From positions 1 through 11,116 of the forward strand of contig NXFV01001595.1 of NCBI GenBank assembly GCA_002803225.1: a DNA stretch of 11,116 nucleotides, given 5' to 3'. This document shows positions 1 through 7,781 of the stretch, piece by piece (the first letter of the stretch is position 1; every line of letters begins with the position of its first letter). This DNA comes from Gamarada debralockiae (Eukaryota > Ascomycota > Leotiomycetes > Helotiales > Hyphodiscaceae). The translations under genes and the position numbers were made by a program. The notes under the pieces are model-generated. The model was given only the letters and a program-made list of their open reading frames with translations. It did not search any database and was not told the DNA's origin.

Positions 1-373
1 ACTATGTCCGCGATCTGTCAAATAACGGAGCAGGGAACTATATAGGTGCACAATCAACTATAAGCATTTTAGATCCAATAATATCCCAGGGTTCCCAGGA
101 GGTGCAAGGCTCTGTGGCTTCTTAGTACCTTGGGGAAAAGGACTACTTCGTGTAGTATGCCATAAATCGATCAGAAAGGCCCTGTGCTGTATCGAGATAT
201 AGTAAAGAGTGTCTTAGCTATATATTAATTACAAAGTTGTATAAAGGCTATCTACCTGCAACTTATAGGGCGTTTATGTTTGCCGCTAAAACCTGACACG
301 TAAGACAATTGTAGAGGAACAAGAGAATTGTGCAGCTGGCTCGCTAAATTATCAAAAGAAGCTCTTGTAGCTT
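1..373. other. Unassigned left flank, no recognisable gene
   Basis: All plus-strand frames carry stops. Frame 3 is the least interrupted, with about five stops in some 120 codons, several of them TAG or TGA that could derive from CAG, CGA or TGG. This could be a decayed coding remnant, perhaps of a transposon, but no motif identifies a family. I see no RNA gene or promoter here. Confidence 0.3.
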
Positions 374-824
374 AGGCCCTGTTTGGCAAAATATAATATA
401 CTTAGATTATTTCGCAACTATTTTCAGATTATTCGTGTCAGCTCAAAATAATCTAGATTATTTGACCTAGAACACGAAAATTAAGCTATACCTTAGAGTA
501 TTAATTTAAAGAGTTTTATTGTATTTATACTATTTTCTAGTATATAAAGTTGTTAAAAGTAATAGGTATTAGTAAATTATTAATTTAAAAAAATATAATA
601 TTATTTTATTTTATTTTGTTCTTTAAGAAAATACAGTAAATAGGTCATTTTAAACTTGATTATTTTTTTTGAATAATCTCGAAAAATGAGCATTTGCTAT
701 TTGTATAGCAGATTAGTTTTAAAAATAATCTAGATAAAGTTAATCTATAAAGTGTTTGCCTAGTATAATCTAAAATCAGATTATTGTTGTAATCTGGCTA
801 GATTATTTTCGCCTAATAGGGCCT
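374..824. repeat. MITE-like element with terminal inverted repeats
   Basis: The left end reads AGGCCCTGTTTGGCAAAATA. The reverse complement of the right end reads AGGCCCTATTAGGCGAAAAT, giving an imperfect inverted repeat of about 20 bp. The 450-bp interior is very AT-rich, has no ORF, and repeats variants of TAATCTAGATTA near both ends, so the ends could fold back further. Ends of the type GGCCCTGTTTGG resemble non-autonomous hAT-like elements, but I find no convincing 8-bp target duplication outside them, so the superfamily is a guess. The inverted repeat itself is seen directly. Confidence 0.65.
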
Positions 825-1055
825 CGGCTTCTATTTCTGTTTAAACTATTAAGACTTTCCCTAATTTTGTTTAGCGCTACTATATCTTACTACCACCCAA
901 AACCCTTAGATGCTCTTTCTTCAGCTCCGCAAAACTTCATCTAGCCGTTTATGCCATAAGTATAAGAGACGTGGCAATAGCGAAGTTAGTCAAGGAGAAT
1001 TAGCGGATAACAATTACGGTGACGAGGTCGAGAGTACGTTGGCTATTATACACGG

Positions 1056-1275
1056 TGTTGGGTAACACCTAAGACTAGTACAGTGGTGGCAATAGTAGTG
1101 ACAATCAGGGGTGGCAAAGCTTATAAATACAGCAACCCATACCCTGTAAACATTGGCTAGAAGCTTCTAATAGGAGGCAAACAGTGTATATATATATAGG
1201 GGTCGAGGAACTTGTGGAGTGGAAAGTCAGTCAAGTTAATATATGCTATTAGAACTGGTAACCCAAAACCAAACA
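1056..1275 (+). mobile_element. Solo LTR, older diverged copy
   Basis: It starts TGTTGGG and ends CCAAACA, and is flanked by CACGG (1051-1055) and CAAGG (1276-1280), a 5-bp target duplication with one mismatch. Over its whole length it aligns with the reverse complement of 10709-10926, sharing for example CACCTAAGACTAG/ATACCTAAGACTAA, a GTGGTGGCAATAGT core and the tail AAAGTCAGTCAAGTTAAT. Most differences are transitions. With no internal retrotransposon sequence on either side, a solo LTR left by LTR-LTR recombination is the simplest reading. The TGTTGG...CCAACA ends suit a Ty1/copia LTR, but that class is inferred. Confidence 0.8.
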
Positions 1276-1280
1276 CAAGG

Positions 1281-1613
1281 CAATATGTGCAAGTCAGCCT
1301 ATTGGTAGAGGCTACCTGAAGGAATTAGTCTTATACTAACTCTGTTCAAGGAGTCACCTTCAACGAAGGTAGTTGCGACAGGAGGCCGGTCCTAATGGGG
1401 CATAGTAAGTGGGTTGGACAGACGATCAATTTTCTGAGCAGACCTCACGGGCTGTCGCATACTAGCCATTCGCTCATCTGATAGTGCCAACCAAAGTCAA
1501 GCTTACCCCACACACCATCTAATTACACACTTGGCAACTCAAGGGTGCCACCAGCACATTGCCTTTTGAATCCCCCAAAGCATTCCAAACCAATAATACA
1601 TCCACGCATATGG
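1281..1613. other. Intergenic stretch between the solo LTR and the pseudogene
   Basis: No ORF of useful length, no RNA gene and no clear repeat. It lies downstream of the minus-strand receptor pseudogene and would contain its former 3' untranslated region. Confidence 0.4.
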
Positions 1614-2768
1614 TTAAATCTCCCCAGAATTCTGCCCTTTCTTGCATCTCACACTGTCGCTGGAGTGATCGAAGCCGCTGAAGGATTCCATGCTGACTGC
1701 CTGTCCAGTATTTTGTTGTGTTAATTCTTGCTCTCCACTTGAGCGTTGTATAGAAGGACCCATCTTTGAGACATTCGTTGGTGTATCTCCTTTACTAGAG
1801 CGAATCGACTGTAGTATGGTGGTCGCAAAGGAGAACTTCGATAGGCCGAATCGGCCAAGCATACGCTCGATTGGCGGTTTGAGAAATGGTGCACAAGCAG
1901 CAAGAATGAGGCCTATCTCTTCGACTCTGTACCACCAGAACAGTGGGACCCAATCACGGAGAGTGGCTTCGCGGGGGTTCCAAACTCTCATAAAGTAGCA
2001 TTCCTCCAGCCACAGCCGCAATCGCCCCAAGCGACATCAGGATCGTGACAATTATCCGCTCCATAACAGGCTGGTACAACGACCACAGGCATAATAGCAA
2101 AAATAAGATCGCTTGTTATACCCATCACTTCCACAAATTAGCACTTCGCAGCCGAGAATATCAATCGAAACGAACCTGAATATATGTAGCCGTAGCTTTG
2201 CGACACTCTGGCAGTCCAACAGACTGCACCAGATACGGGTTCCCACATGGCACGTATTGGGCGGCACTGAAGAAGCTGAAAGACATCGGCCCCAATCGCC
2301 ATGTCCAACTGGATAAAGATTAAAATCCAGAGCACCCCTCGCCATGTTTTGGATATTTCAAAGCGAAGGAGCATGCTCCAATGGATATTCTCACTAATAT
2401 GCCCAAAACCCAAAAATCCCCAGAGGGAAGAAATATTTCTGGATCTTGATGAGGGTAGCCGGTGAAATATAATAGTCGTAACGTCCCAAACCAAAGTGTA
2501 TAGCTGTCAGCAAACAGGCGAGCACAATAAATTCACATAGCTGTCATGAACCTCAGCATAGCTCGCATAGGACTTCTGCTAGAGCCACCTACAAGAGCCA
2601 CCGAGACGATGTAATCAGTGGCGGCAAGTTTGAAAGTGGGACGAATTCGCATGTATAGACGGATCGAGTATGCAAGCAATGCAAACGCAAACAACACTGA
2701 AACACCAACGAGCCCTGGAGTAGCGTTGCTGGTATCCCACCTGCTGGGGGCTGCTGATTCGTCTCCAT
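1614..2768 (-). pseudogene. PTH11-like seven-transmembrane receptor pseudogene
   Basis: Remnant of a fungal integral membrane protein of the PTH11-like group (no CFEM domain). The ATG would be at 2768, the TAA is at 1614-1616, and the C-terminus ends in SGEI. The family signature is spread over several frames: TM1 (VGVSVLFAFALLAYSIRLYM, then RIRPTFKLAATDYIVSVAL, frame 2712-2533), the conserved FQLLQCRPIRAMWEPVSGAV near 2250, SDLIFAIMPVVVV near 2100, MERIIVTILMSLGAIAAVAG near 2040, and WYRVEEIGLILAACAPFLKP near 1900. A 48-nt intron with GT, CTAAT and AG survives at 2175-2128. Frame changes are needed near 2715, 2380, 2075 and 2005; near 2075 some codons also seem lost. TGA at 2533-2535 stops the TM1 frame. 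The several independent indels make this a genuine pseudogene rather than one missed intron. The 130-residue polar tail is still open. Confidence 0.85.
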
Positions 2769-3243
2769 ATTGCGAGACGCAGCAAAGGATTCAGAGTTTT
2801 GAGTTAAGGTTTTTTTGCTATTCCACAGTCAACTAAGGCGATAAGCAGAGTAACTTTTTGGAAGTTATAGTTTGTGGGGAAGACATGGAAGGCTATGTAC
2901 GGTAGCTCAGCCTGTTAAATGTGGTGAGCCCTGTGGGTTGACCTTCATTGCCATAAAGACCATTCCGGGTCCCTCGCGAAATATTTCAGCCAATACAATC
3001 GCTTAAATGCGAGCCATCGATCTGCTTACTATTCTTGCGGAGGCGGTTGGGGGGAGGGATGGTTGATAAATGTGCTAGGTACAGCCATTCTCCATTTATC
3101 CACGCTGGCTGCTGCGTCACATATACCCAATACCCCCGGCCAAGCCAGAGTTAAGCTGGAGACAGCTTCATCTTCATTTCCGATGGAGATCGCAATAAAC
3201 CGTGGTAGTGGCAGCCGGGCCAACGGAGATTGTTCTCACTTGA
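2769..3243. other. Former promoter region and short signal-peptide-like ORF
   Basis: The first half is the likely upstream region of the minus-strand receptor pseudogene. At 3063-3242 a plus-strand frame runs open into the transposon end. It reads INVLGTAILHLSTLAAASHI followed by a polar stretch with one Cys, which looks like a secretion signal and a mature start. It has no ATG in frame at the right place (the codon at 3063 is TTG) and I do not recognise the family. It may be the 5' piece of a small secreted-protein gene cut by the Tc1 insertion, or chance. Confidence 0.25.
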
Positions 3244-3245
3244 TA

Positions 3246-3323
3246 CCCCCCCTAAATAAACTCTATTCCCACTCATTTACAAGGGTTGAAGCAAGGTGAT
3301 TCTACAGGGGTTTCTGACCAATC
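3246..3323 (+). repeat. Tc1/mariner left terminal inverted repeat
   Basis: It begins CCCCCCCTAAATAAACTCTA, then carries TACAAGGGTTGAAGCAAGG and TTTCTGACCAATC, all found in the same order in the reverse complement of 5319-5401. There are a few small gaps and C/T differences. The perfect inner ends (TTTCTGACCAATC) fix the repeat length at about 78 bp. Confidence 0.9.
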
Positions 3324-4220
3324 AAATAAATAGAATCTTCTAGAGTTATATGCATACAAAGGCTTGAATTGTTCACCGCTTTACTGATAGCTTTCCTAAT
3401 ACAGTAATTAGTATCTTGTAGGCCATCCCTTTGCCTTAATCAGAGCATAGCACCTATCCCACCTAGAATTGTACGAAGACTCAATATAATCTTTAGGAAC
3501 AGCCTCCCATGCCTCCCAAATAATCCTTTTGAGCTTCTAATAAGGGATCTTAGCAGCATTATAGTACGCAGCGTAATACTGTCTTTGAGTATATCTCTTT
3601 ATCTAGTTCCAGACGTGCTTGATAAGATTGAGATCAAGGGAATAGCGTGGCCATTGGATATAAGGGATATGTCGAAGTCTTAGGTTTTCCTGGGTTTCCT
3701 TAGACCTGTGGTAAGAAGCATTATTTTGCATCCAAAGAAATCCATGTCCCTTATTAACTGCTAGGAAAGCTTGAATATTATTGAGGATAATAGCATCGTA
3801 CTTGTACAAGTCTATACTACCCTATTCCCTCTCCCAAAACATAGTAGAGCCCTTCCCTCCTATTACAATTGTGCCATGGAACATCTAAGCTAGTAGCTTA
3901 GAGTATTTGTACTAAACGCACTAGGATTATATCTATCACTACCGTCTTCCTTGACAGTGACGTATGATTGTGTATTTGCCCCTTCATGTGCCTATACTGT
4001 AGAAGGGACGAAATGCGAGTATTGTCACGACGCTAACCAAAGTACTGGGGATCAACCTCAATTCTCTAGCCAACCAGTCGATATAACGAAAATACTAAGC
4101 TAGAGAGGAAAGGAAAAGAAGAAGGAGAACTCTGCACGATGCTCAAGCTTATATACAGGGGCCTTGCTAGCTCGAGCCAACAAGGGCCTAGTATGCGATA
4201 TCTGCGACAGCTCCGGCACT

Positions 4221-4507
4221 CACGTGATCTAAGCGAGGTTCTTACAATTGTAAGAACCCTGCACGTGCTAACACGTGACTTATGTGGGAGCTTGCTATCA
4301 GGTTCCTCACAAGTATAGCGCTTCCCGATTGAGCTGGTTATCGCACGTGGCTGTGAAGGACAGATGCTTGATTGCAACCCAAAACTAAAACAAAGATACA
4401 ATTGTCGACTATATGTATAAAAAGATGCGTCTTTTTTTTCCTAGTGATCTAGTTGTAAGAAAAGAAGGGTTCTTCGACAAAAGCTTAGATGTGCCGCATG
4501 GCACGTG
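4221..4507. promoter_or_regulatory. CACGTG cluster and TATA-like site in the LTR
   Basis: Five CACGTG hexamers lie at 4221, 4262, 4272, 4344 and 4502, and a sixth is at 5284, outside the LTR. Chance would give about 0.14 per strand-symmetric 560 bp at even base composition. TATAAAAA at 4416-4423 is followed by a T-rich stretch. CACGTG is the core site of fungal bHLH regulators. A promoter or enhancer role is inferred from the clustering and from the LTR setting. Confidence 0.4.
4237..4258. repeat. Perfect 22-bp palindrome inside the LTR
   Basis: The half-site is GGTTCTTACAA and its exact reverse complement follows with no spacer, centred on AATT. CACGTG boxes lie 10 bp to the left (4221-4226) and 3 bp to the right (4262-4267). 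It could be a dimeric protein-binding site or a cruciform-forming sequence. Confidence 0.9.
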
Positions 4508-5318
4508 ATATACAACTAAGCGAAGTTGGCATCAACGTGACTGATTTCTCCACCACAATACTTCATTAGAGAATATTTTGCCTATTCAAGTTCTCTCTTG
4601 ACTAAGTAATCCCCTAACTAGCAAAATCCAAGCGTTCTTGCATGACTTCAGAGTTATCAGAGAATCCCTTCCTCTTAGTAACTCTCCTGCTATACCTTAA
4701 AAGCTTAAATACTGTCCCAATTGACATAGAACCATAGTCTTCCAAGCCAAGCTCTAGTATTTATCTAAAGGATATATACTAGTGGGAAGGTTATTGGAGG
4801 AGCTATTCTTCAAGACGTCGTCATTAAGGGGTAGTAATCTTAGGTTTCCTCCTATAATTACCTTTCTTTTGAGGTATAAGTCGATAATATCGTTTTGCCT
4901 AAAGGATTTGGTTGCGTATATATCTGTACTTCTTAGTTATTTTGTCAAGAGGGATATTAAAGTCGAGGGCAGTCTTGATTCTAATATGGTCGCTGCGAGT
5001 AGTCTGAGAGGTATACTCTTTTTGGGGAGTCTGAGGGGTCTAAGGGTTTTTAGTGGAAATTGATCAATCAGAGAGTTCTCAGACTCAGTACAAGATCTCA
5101 TGAGAGGGTCTAGGCATATTTTGGGAGTCCCATGACTGTGTAGAGCTTCAGAAGGTAAAGGGGTAGGCTCTTGAGAGTCTGGTATCTCAATAAGTGCGCT
5201 GATATCCATGGTGTTCAAGCAAAAGTCTGATTAGCTTTGTTTTTGGGTGCTGAGAGCTGGGTTTTCTGCCGGCAAAGAGCCTGCACGTGAGATTGGTTAT
5301 AGAAGGATCCAAGTAGTC

Positions 5319-5401
5319 GATTGGTCAGAAACCCCCCTGTAGGAACCCCCTTGCTTCAACCCTTGTAAAGGGGTGGGAATAGAGTTTAATTAAAGGGGGG
5401 G
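5319..5401 (-). repeat. Tc1/mariner right terminal inverted repeat
   Basis: Reads GATTGGTCAGAAACCCCCCT at the inner edge and GAATAGAGTTTAATTAAAGG near the outer edge, finishing in a run of seven G. It is richer in G:C than the left copy (for example CCCCTTTACAAGG against CTCATTTACAAGG), so the left copy appears to have lost more C residues. Confidence 0.9.
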
Positions 5402-5408
5402 AAGAGTA

Positions 5409-5632
5409 CTCATGCATCACTTTGTGACAGATTGTTGAGTGCCTGCTTTGCGCCACGAGAAGCCACTGGTTCCAGGACCCGCAAAATCGGGAAACCCTGC
5501 AGTCTTTTGGGTTAGGAGGCGCGGCACCGGCTTATGACACGCGAGCCGAGGGTTTTTTGACGCTGCTCCTTTCGTCAAACTCGAGATCTCTTCGCCCTGT
5601 ATTCCTTTACTCCCACTCAAGAACGTTCAACC
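5409..5632 (+). promoter_or_regulatory. Proximal upstream region of the receptor gene
   Basis: Only about 224 bp separate the Tc1 target TA from the start codon at 5633. There is no clear TATA box. The last 60 bp are pyrimidine-rich (for example ATTCCTTTACTCCCACTC), as in many fungal leaders, and the start context is TTCAACCATGA. Confidence 0.4.
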
Positions 5633-6940
5633 ATGAATCCGAACATGTTTGGTCAAGATTTGTCCGAGAACAAACAGTCCAATCTGAGGTCGACTAGCAT
5701 AGCCCTTGTCATCCTTGCTGGCATTTTTGTTGGACTTCGGTTCGTTTCGAGGTGGAAGAAGCGCGCTTATATTGGTATCGACGATTATTTCATCATACTT
5801 GCATACGTGAGTTTTCATTTATAGGTTGAAAGAAGGCAGCTGGCTAAACCGAGAATGCAGACTGTTTTACTTGCCCTCCTGTGTATTGGCCTGTTGAGAT
5901 TGGATCAGCTGTCTGTGTTTTAAAGGTGAGATTTCAATTACTGAAGACTTTGTAGTGATTCATCACGGACTTGGAGTACACGCCGCCGCGCTCAATGTCA
6001 ATCAACTCATCGCCGTTGGTAAGGGTCTTCTAGCCTTTGAGTGTATCTACGTGACTACTGTCGCCCTCACAAAGGTATCCTTGCTTCTCATGTACTGCCG
6101 CATCTTCCCCGTCCGTAACATGCGAATCGGCAGCTGGATCCTCGGCATTTTATCGATCTGCTGGTGCATCTCCATCATCGTTGTCTGCATCTTCCAATGT
6201 ACACCAATCGCCAAAGCGTGGAACCCAACTATTCCAGGCCATTGCATCAATCTTAAAGGATCATTCATTGGCAATGCAGTCCCAAACATCTTGACTGATG
6301 TGGCTATCTTGACTTTACCTATGCCGAAGGTGTGGCACTTGCATACGACCTTCATTCAAAGATGCCAGCTGAGTATTGTGTTTCTTCTAGGAAGCTTGTG
6401 AGTATATCATTTCCTCGCAGGGCTTGATAAGTAAATCCCTGATATCTTTCTAGTGTCGTCTTCACTAGTATCTATCGCTTCACGACACTCTTCCAATTCG
6501 TCCCCTCAGACCTTACCTGTATGAAAACTACTTCCTCAAATCCAATTTTCTCGATCTCTTACTTAAATTTCAAAGGGACTCTTGCAAGAGCCTGCACATG
6601 GGTCATCGTCGAATCCTCCGCTGGCATAATCTCTGCCTGCCTACCGACTCTCGCATCAATTCTGCGCTCCATAAACCTCTGTCGCAAAAAAAAATCACCC
6701 ACCTCGCTCCCTTCTAGACTCGTTAAGGAGATAAACACAATCCGCGGCAGCGGTGCTAAGAATGGAAGCAAGCATTCACAGTTTGAGCGATTAGATGAGA
6801 GCGTGCTTCAAGACCATGGCATTGAGTTGGCAATCCGTGTGTATCATGCGGATGGTAGGAAAAGGGAGGGTGAGGATAGTCAGGGGAGTAGCGACGAGAT
6901 TCCGCTAAAAGGTATTCGGAAACAGATGGAGGTGGACTAG
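5633..6940 (+). CDS. Rhodopsin-like seven-transmembrane protein (PTH11-like group)
   Basis: Likely plasma-membrane protein of the fungal rhodopsin-like family (Fung_rhodopsin type), which includes candidate G-protein-coupled receptors; ligand unknown. Proposed exons: 5633-5806, 5861-5882, 5947-6397, 6454-6518, 6576-6940, giving 358 residues. Introns 5807-5860 (GTGAGT, GCTAAAC, GCAG), 6398-6453 and 6519-6575 are clear; the last restores the conserved TWTLARACTW. The second intron (5883-5946) is uncertain: acceptors at 5925 and 5955 also keep the frame. Helices lie near residues 20-40, 50-70, 85-115, 125-150, 165-185, 200-225 and 235-265. Family marks are IDDYFIILAY, HHGLGVHAA, ECIYVTTVALTKVSLL, FQCTPIAKAWNP, GHCINLKGSFIGNAVPNILT and VESSAGIISACLPTL. 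The tail is cytoplasmic and polar, and its DEIPLKGI resembles relatives' C-termini. It has no CFEM domain, unlike Pth11 itself. A Tc1 relic lies just upstream. Confidence 0.85.
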
Positions 6941-7462
6941 AGTGGAGAGAGGATGTAAGTTGGGAGGATTATTATTACGCTCTATTCGCCCTGGTCTTTG
7001 GCAGGAAGCTGGCTTCCTCTTATTATTGCCAAACCTTCAACATATTCACAAAAATGGATAGCTGAGAGCTTAGTATCTGCTATCATGTGGTTTTCTCCAG
7101 GGTAATTCTAAACGGAGAAAATAGATGGTGGATGTGTTTTGGGATGGTAGCCCCTGTAACTGTCATGTGACCGAGTTGGACTTATTAAGACTACCATATT
7201 ATCTATATTACACTTTAACCCACTTCTATTTAATCAGTTAGGCTGCCACTTCAAACATATCTTAGTCTTTACGGTGAGAAGCTAGAGCAGAAGTAGTAAG
7301 ACCAGCCCGATTTATAGACAAGATCAACAGGAGTTCAAGGGCGAAATATTATCTAATAGTCTGACTAGGAATATGCCTGATTCTGGGGTACAGTTAAGTC
7401 TCTGTGCAACGCTGGAGAGAATACACTAATAATAAACACTCTCTAAAGGTGCTTAGCGGATT
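6941..7462. other. Downstream region of the receptor gene with a small hairpin
   Basis: No ORF or RNA gene recognised. TTTTCTCC at 7091-7098 and GGAGAAAA at 7114-7121 form a perfect 8-bp stem with a 15-nt loop about 150 bp after the stop codon, perhaps in the 3' untranslated region. The remainder is AT-rich and featureless to the eye. Confidence 0.4.
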
Positions 7463-7558
7463 TACCCCTAGATTACCCCCCTGAATTGAGGTTAAAATTT
7501 CCTAGGTGGTTCCATACTAAAAATTAACCTCAATTTAGGTGGGGGGTGGGGGAGGGTA
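7463..7558. repeat. Miniature foldback element, 96 bp
   Basis: TA at 7463-7464 is followed by CCCCTAGATTACCCCCC, and the far side ends GGGGGGTGGGGGAGGG and TA (7557-7558). Inside, CTGAATTGAGGTTAA (7481-7495) pairs with TTAACCTCAATTTAGG (7524-7539) across a loop of about 28 nt containing AGGTGG. The TA flanks and C-run/G-run ends fit an internally deleted Tc1/mariner derivative (MITE). Confidence 0.75.
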
Positions 7559-7697
7559 GTGGTTTTAAAGATTTGGAAATGGGCAAATTATTCACGAGTC
7601 AGTAGCCACGCTATACAGGGGTACAATGCGGGCCGGCTGCTACCAACGCTAACGAACGGGATCTTCTGCCGAGCGACTTTGCTAGAACAGATTCAGT

Positions 7698-7781
7698 TAC
7701 TTCCCCCCCCCTAGATGAATGTTAAATTTTTAGCGGGTGGCACAGCCAAAAATTTAACATTCATTTTAAGGGGGGAGAGTA
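7698..7781. repeat. Miniature foldback element, 84 bp
   Basis: TA at 7698-7699, then CTTCCCCCCCCC. The far side ends GGGGGGAGAG and TA (7780-7781). The inner stem ATGAATGTTAAATTTTT (7714-7730) pairs with AAAAATTTAACATTCAT (7748-7764) perfectly, and the stem extends outward through the C/G runs. The loop is AGCGGGTGGCACAGCCA. It is related in design, and loosely in sequence (GTTAAATTTTTAG, GGTGG), to the element at 7463. Confidence 0.8.

Larger units (their letters stand above)
3998..4557 (+). mobile_element. Probable solo LTR inserted in the transposase
   Basis: The transposase coding sequence breaks off at 4558-4561 and resumes at 3997-3994, with ATAC on both sides. The 560-bp insert starts TGTAG and ends CCACA, the TG...CA ends typical of LTRs. 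A 5-bp duplication is equally possible because the terminal A is shared. It has no ORF related to a transposon, so I read it as a solo LTR of a second retrotransposon family, unrelated in sequence to the copies at 1056 and 10709. Orientation is uncertain; a TATA-like site on the plus strand at 4416-4423 favours plus. It is younger than the Tc1 element. Confidence 0.7.
3408..5209 (-). pseudogene. Tc1/mariner transposase remnant (DDE/D family)
   Basis: The transposase would cut and paste DNA at the terminal repeats, flanking TA. The start codon is ATG at 5209 (MDISALIEIPDSQEP), the frame is open to about 4940 and then shifts. The DNA-binding part near 4960-4780 reads LDKITKKYRYIRNQIL with stops where Arg or Trp is expected. 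LGLEDYGSMSIGTVFKLLRY and VTKRKGFSDNSEVMQER follow near 4730-4630. The solo LTR then splits the gene. It resumes near 3990 with TQSYVTVKEDGSDRY, then LYKYDAIILNNIQAF, HGFLWMQNNASYHRS and RYSLDLNLIKHVWN, and ends WPTRY plus TAA at 3408-3410. The family motifs QDNA and DLNLIEHVWN appear here as QNNA and DLNLIKHVWN, so the second and third catalytic acidic positions are lost. Most changes are G:C to A:T. Confidence 0.9.
3246..5406 (-). mobile_element. Degenerate Tc1/mariner transposon, interrupted by a solo LTR
   Basis: A DNA transposon bounded by inverted repeats of about 80 bp, at 3246-3323 and 5319-5401, with a Tc1/mariner-type transposase remnant on the minus strand between them. It spans about 2.16 kb, or about 1.6 kb without the inserted LTR, which is normal for this superfamily. 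The right end reads GGGGGGGAAGAG and then TA (5407-5408). On the left, TA at 3244-3245 directly precedes CCCCCCC, so the outermost CTCTT seems lost or altered there. Its right end lies about 225 bp upstream of the receptor gene at 5633. It cannot move itself: the transposase is broken and two catalytic acidic residues are replaced. Confidence 0.9.

Noticed and set aside
1003..1015. GCGGATAACAATT, identical to the core of the E. coli lac operator
   Set aside because: The flanks do not match the lac operator or any cloning vector, and the setting is fungal. A 13-bp chance match is likely, so I do not call it an operator or contamination.
1690..1998. Plus-strand open frame of 102 codons
   Set aside because: Antisense to the C-terminal part of the PTH11-like pseudogene, whose minus-strand frame carries clear family motifs.
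4066..4401. Minus-strand open frame of 111 codons
   Set aside because: It lies wholly within the LTR-like insert, has no recognisable domain, and reads through the palindrome and CACGTG boxes.
4782..5063. Plus-strand open frame of 93 codons
   Set aside because: Antisense to the DNA-binding part of the transposase remnant; its openness is a shadow of that coding sequence.
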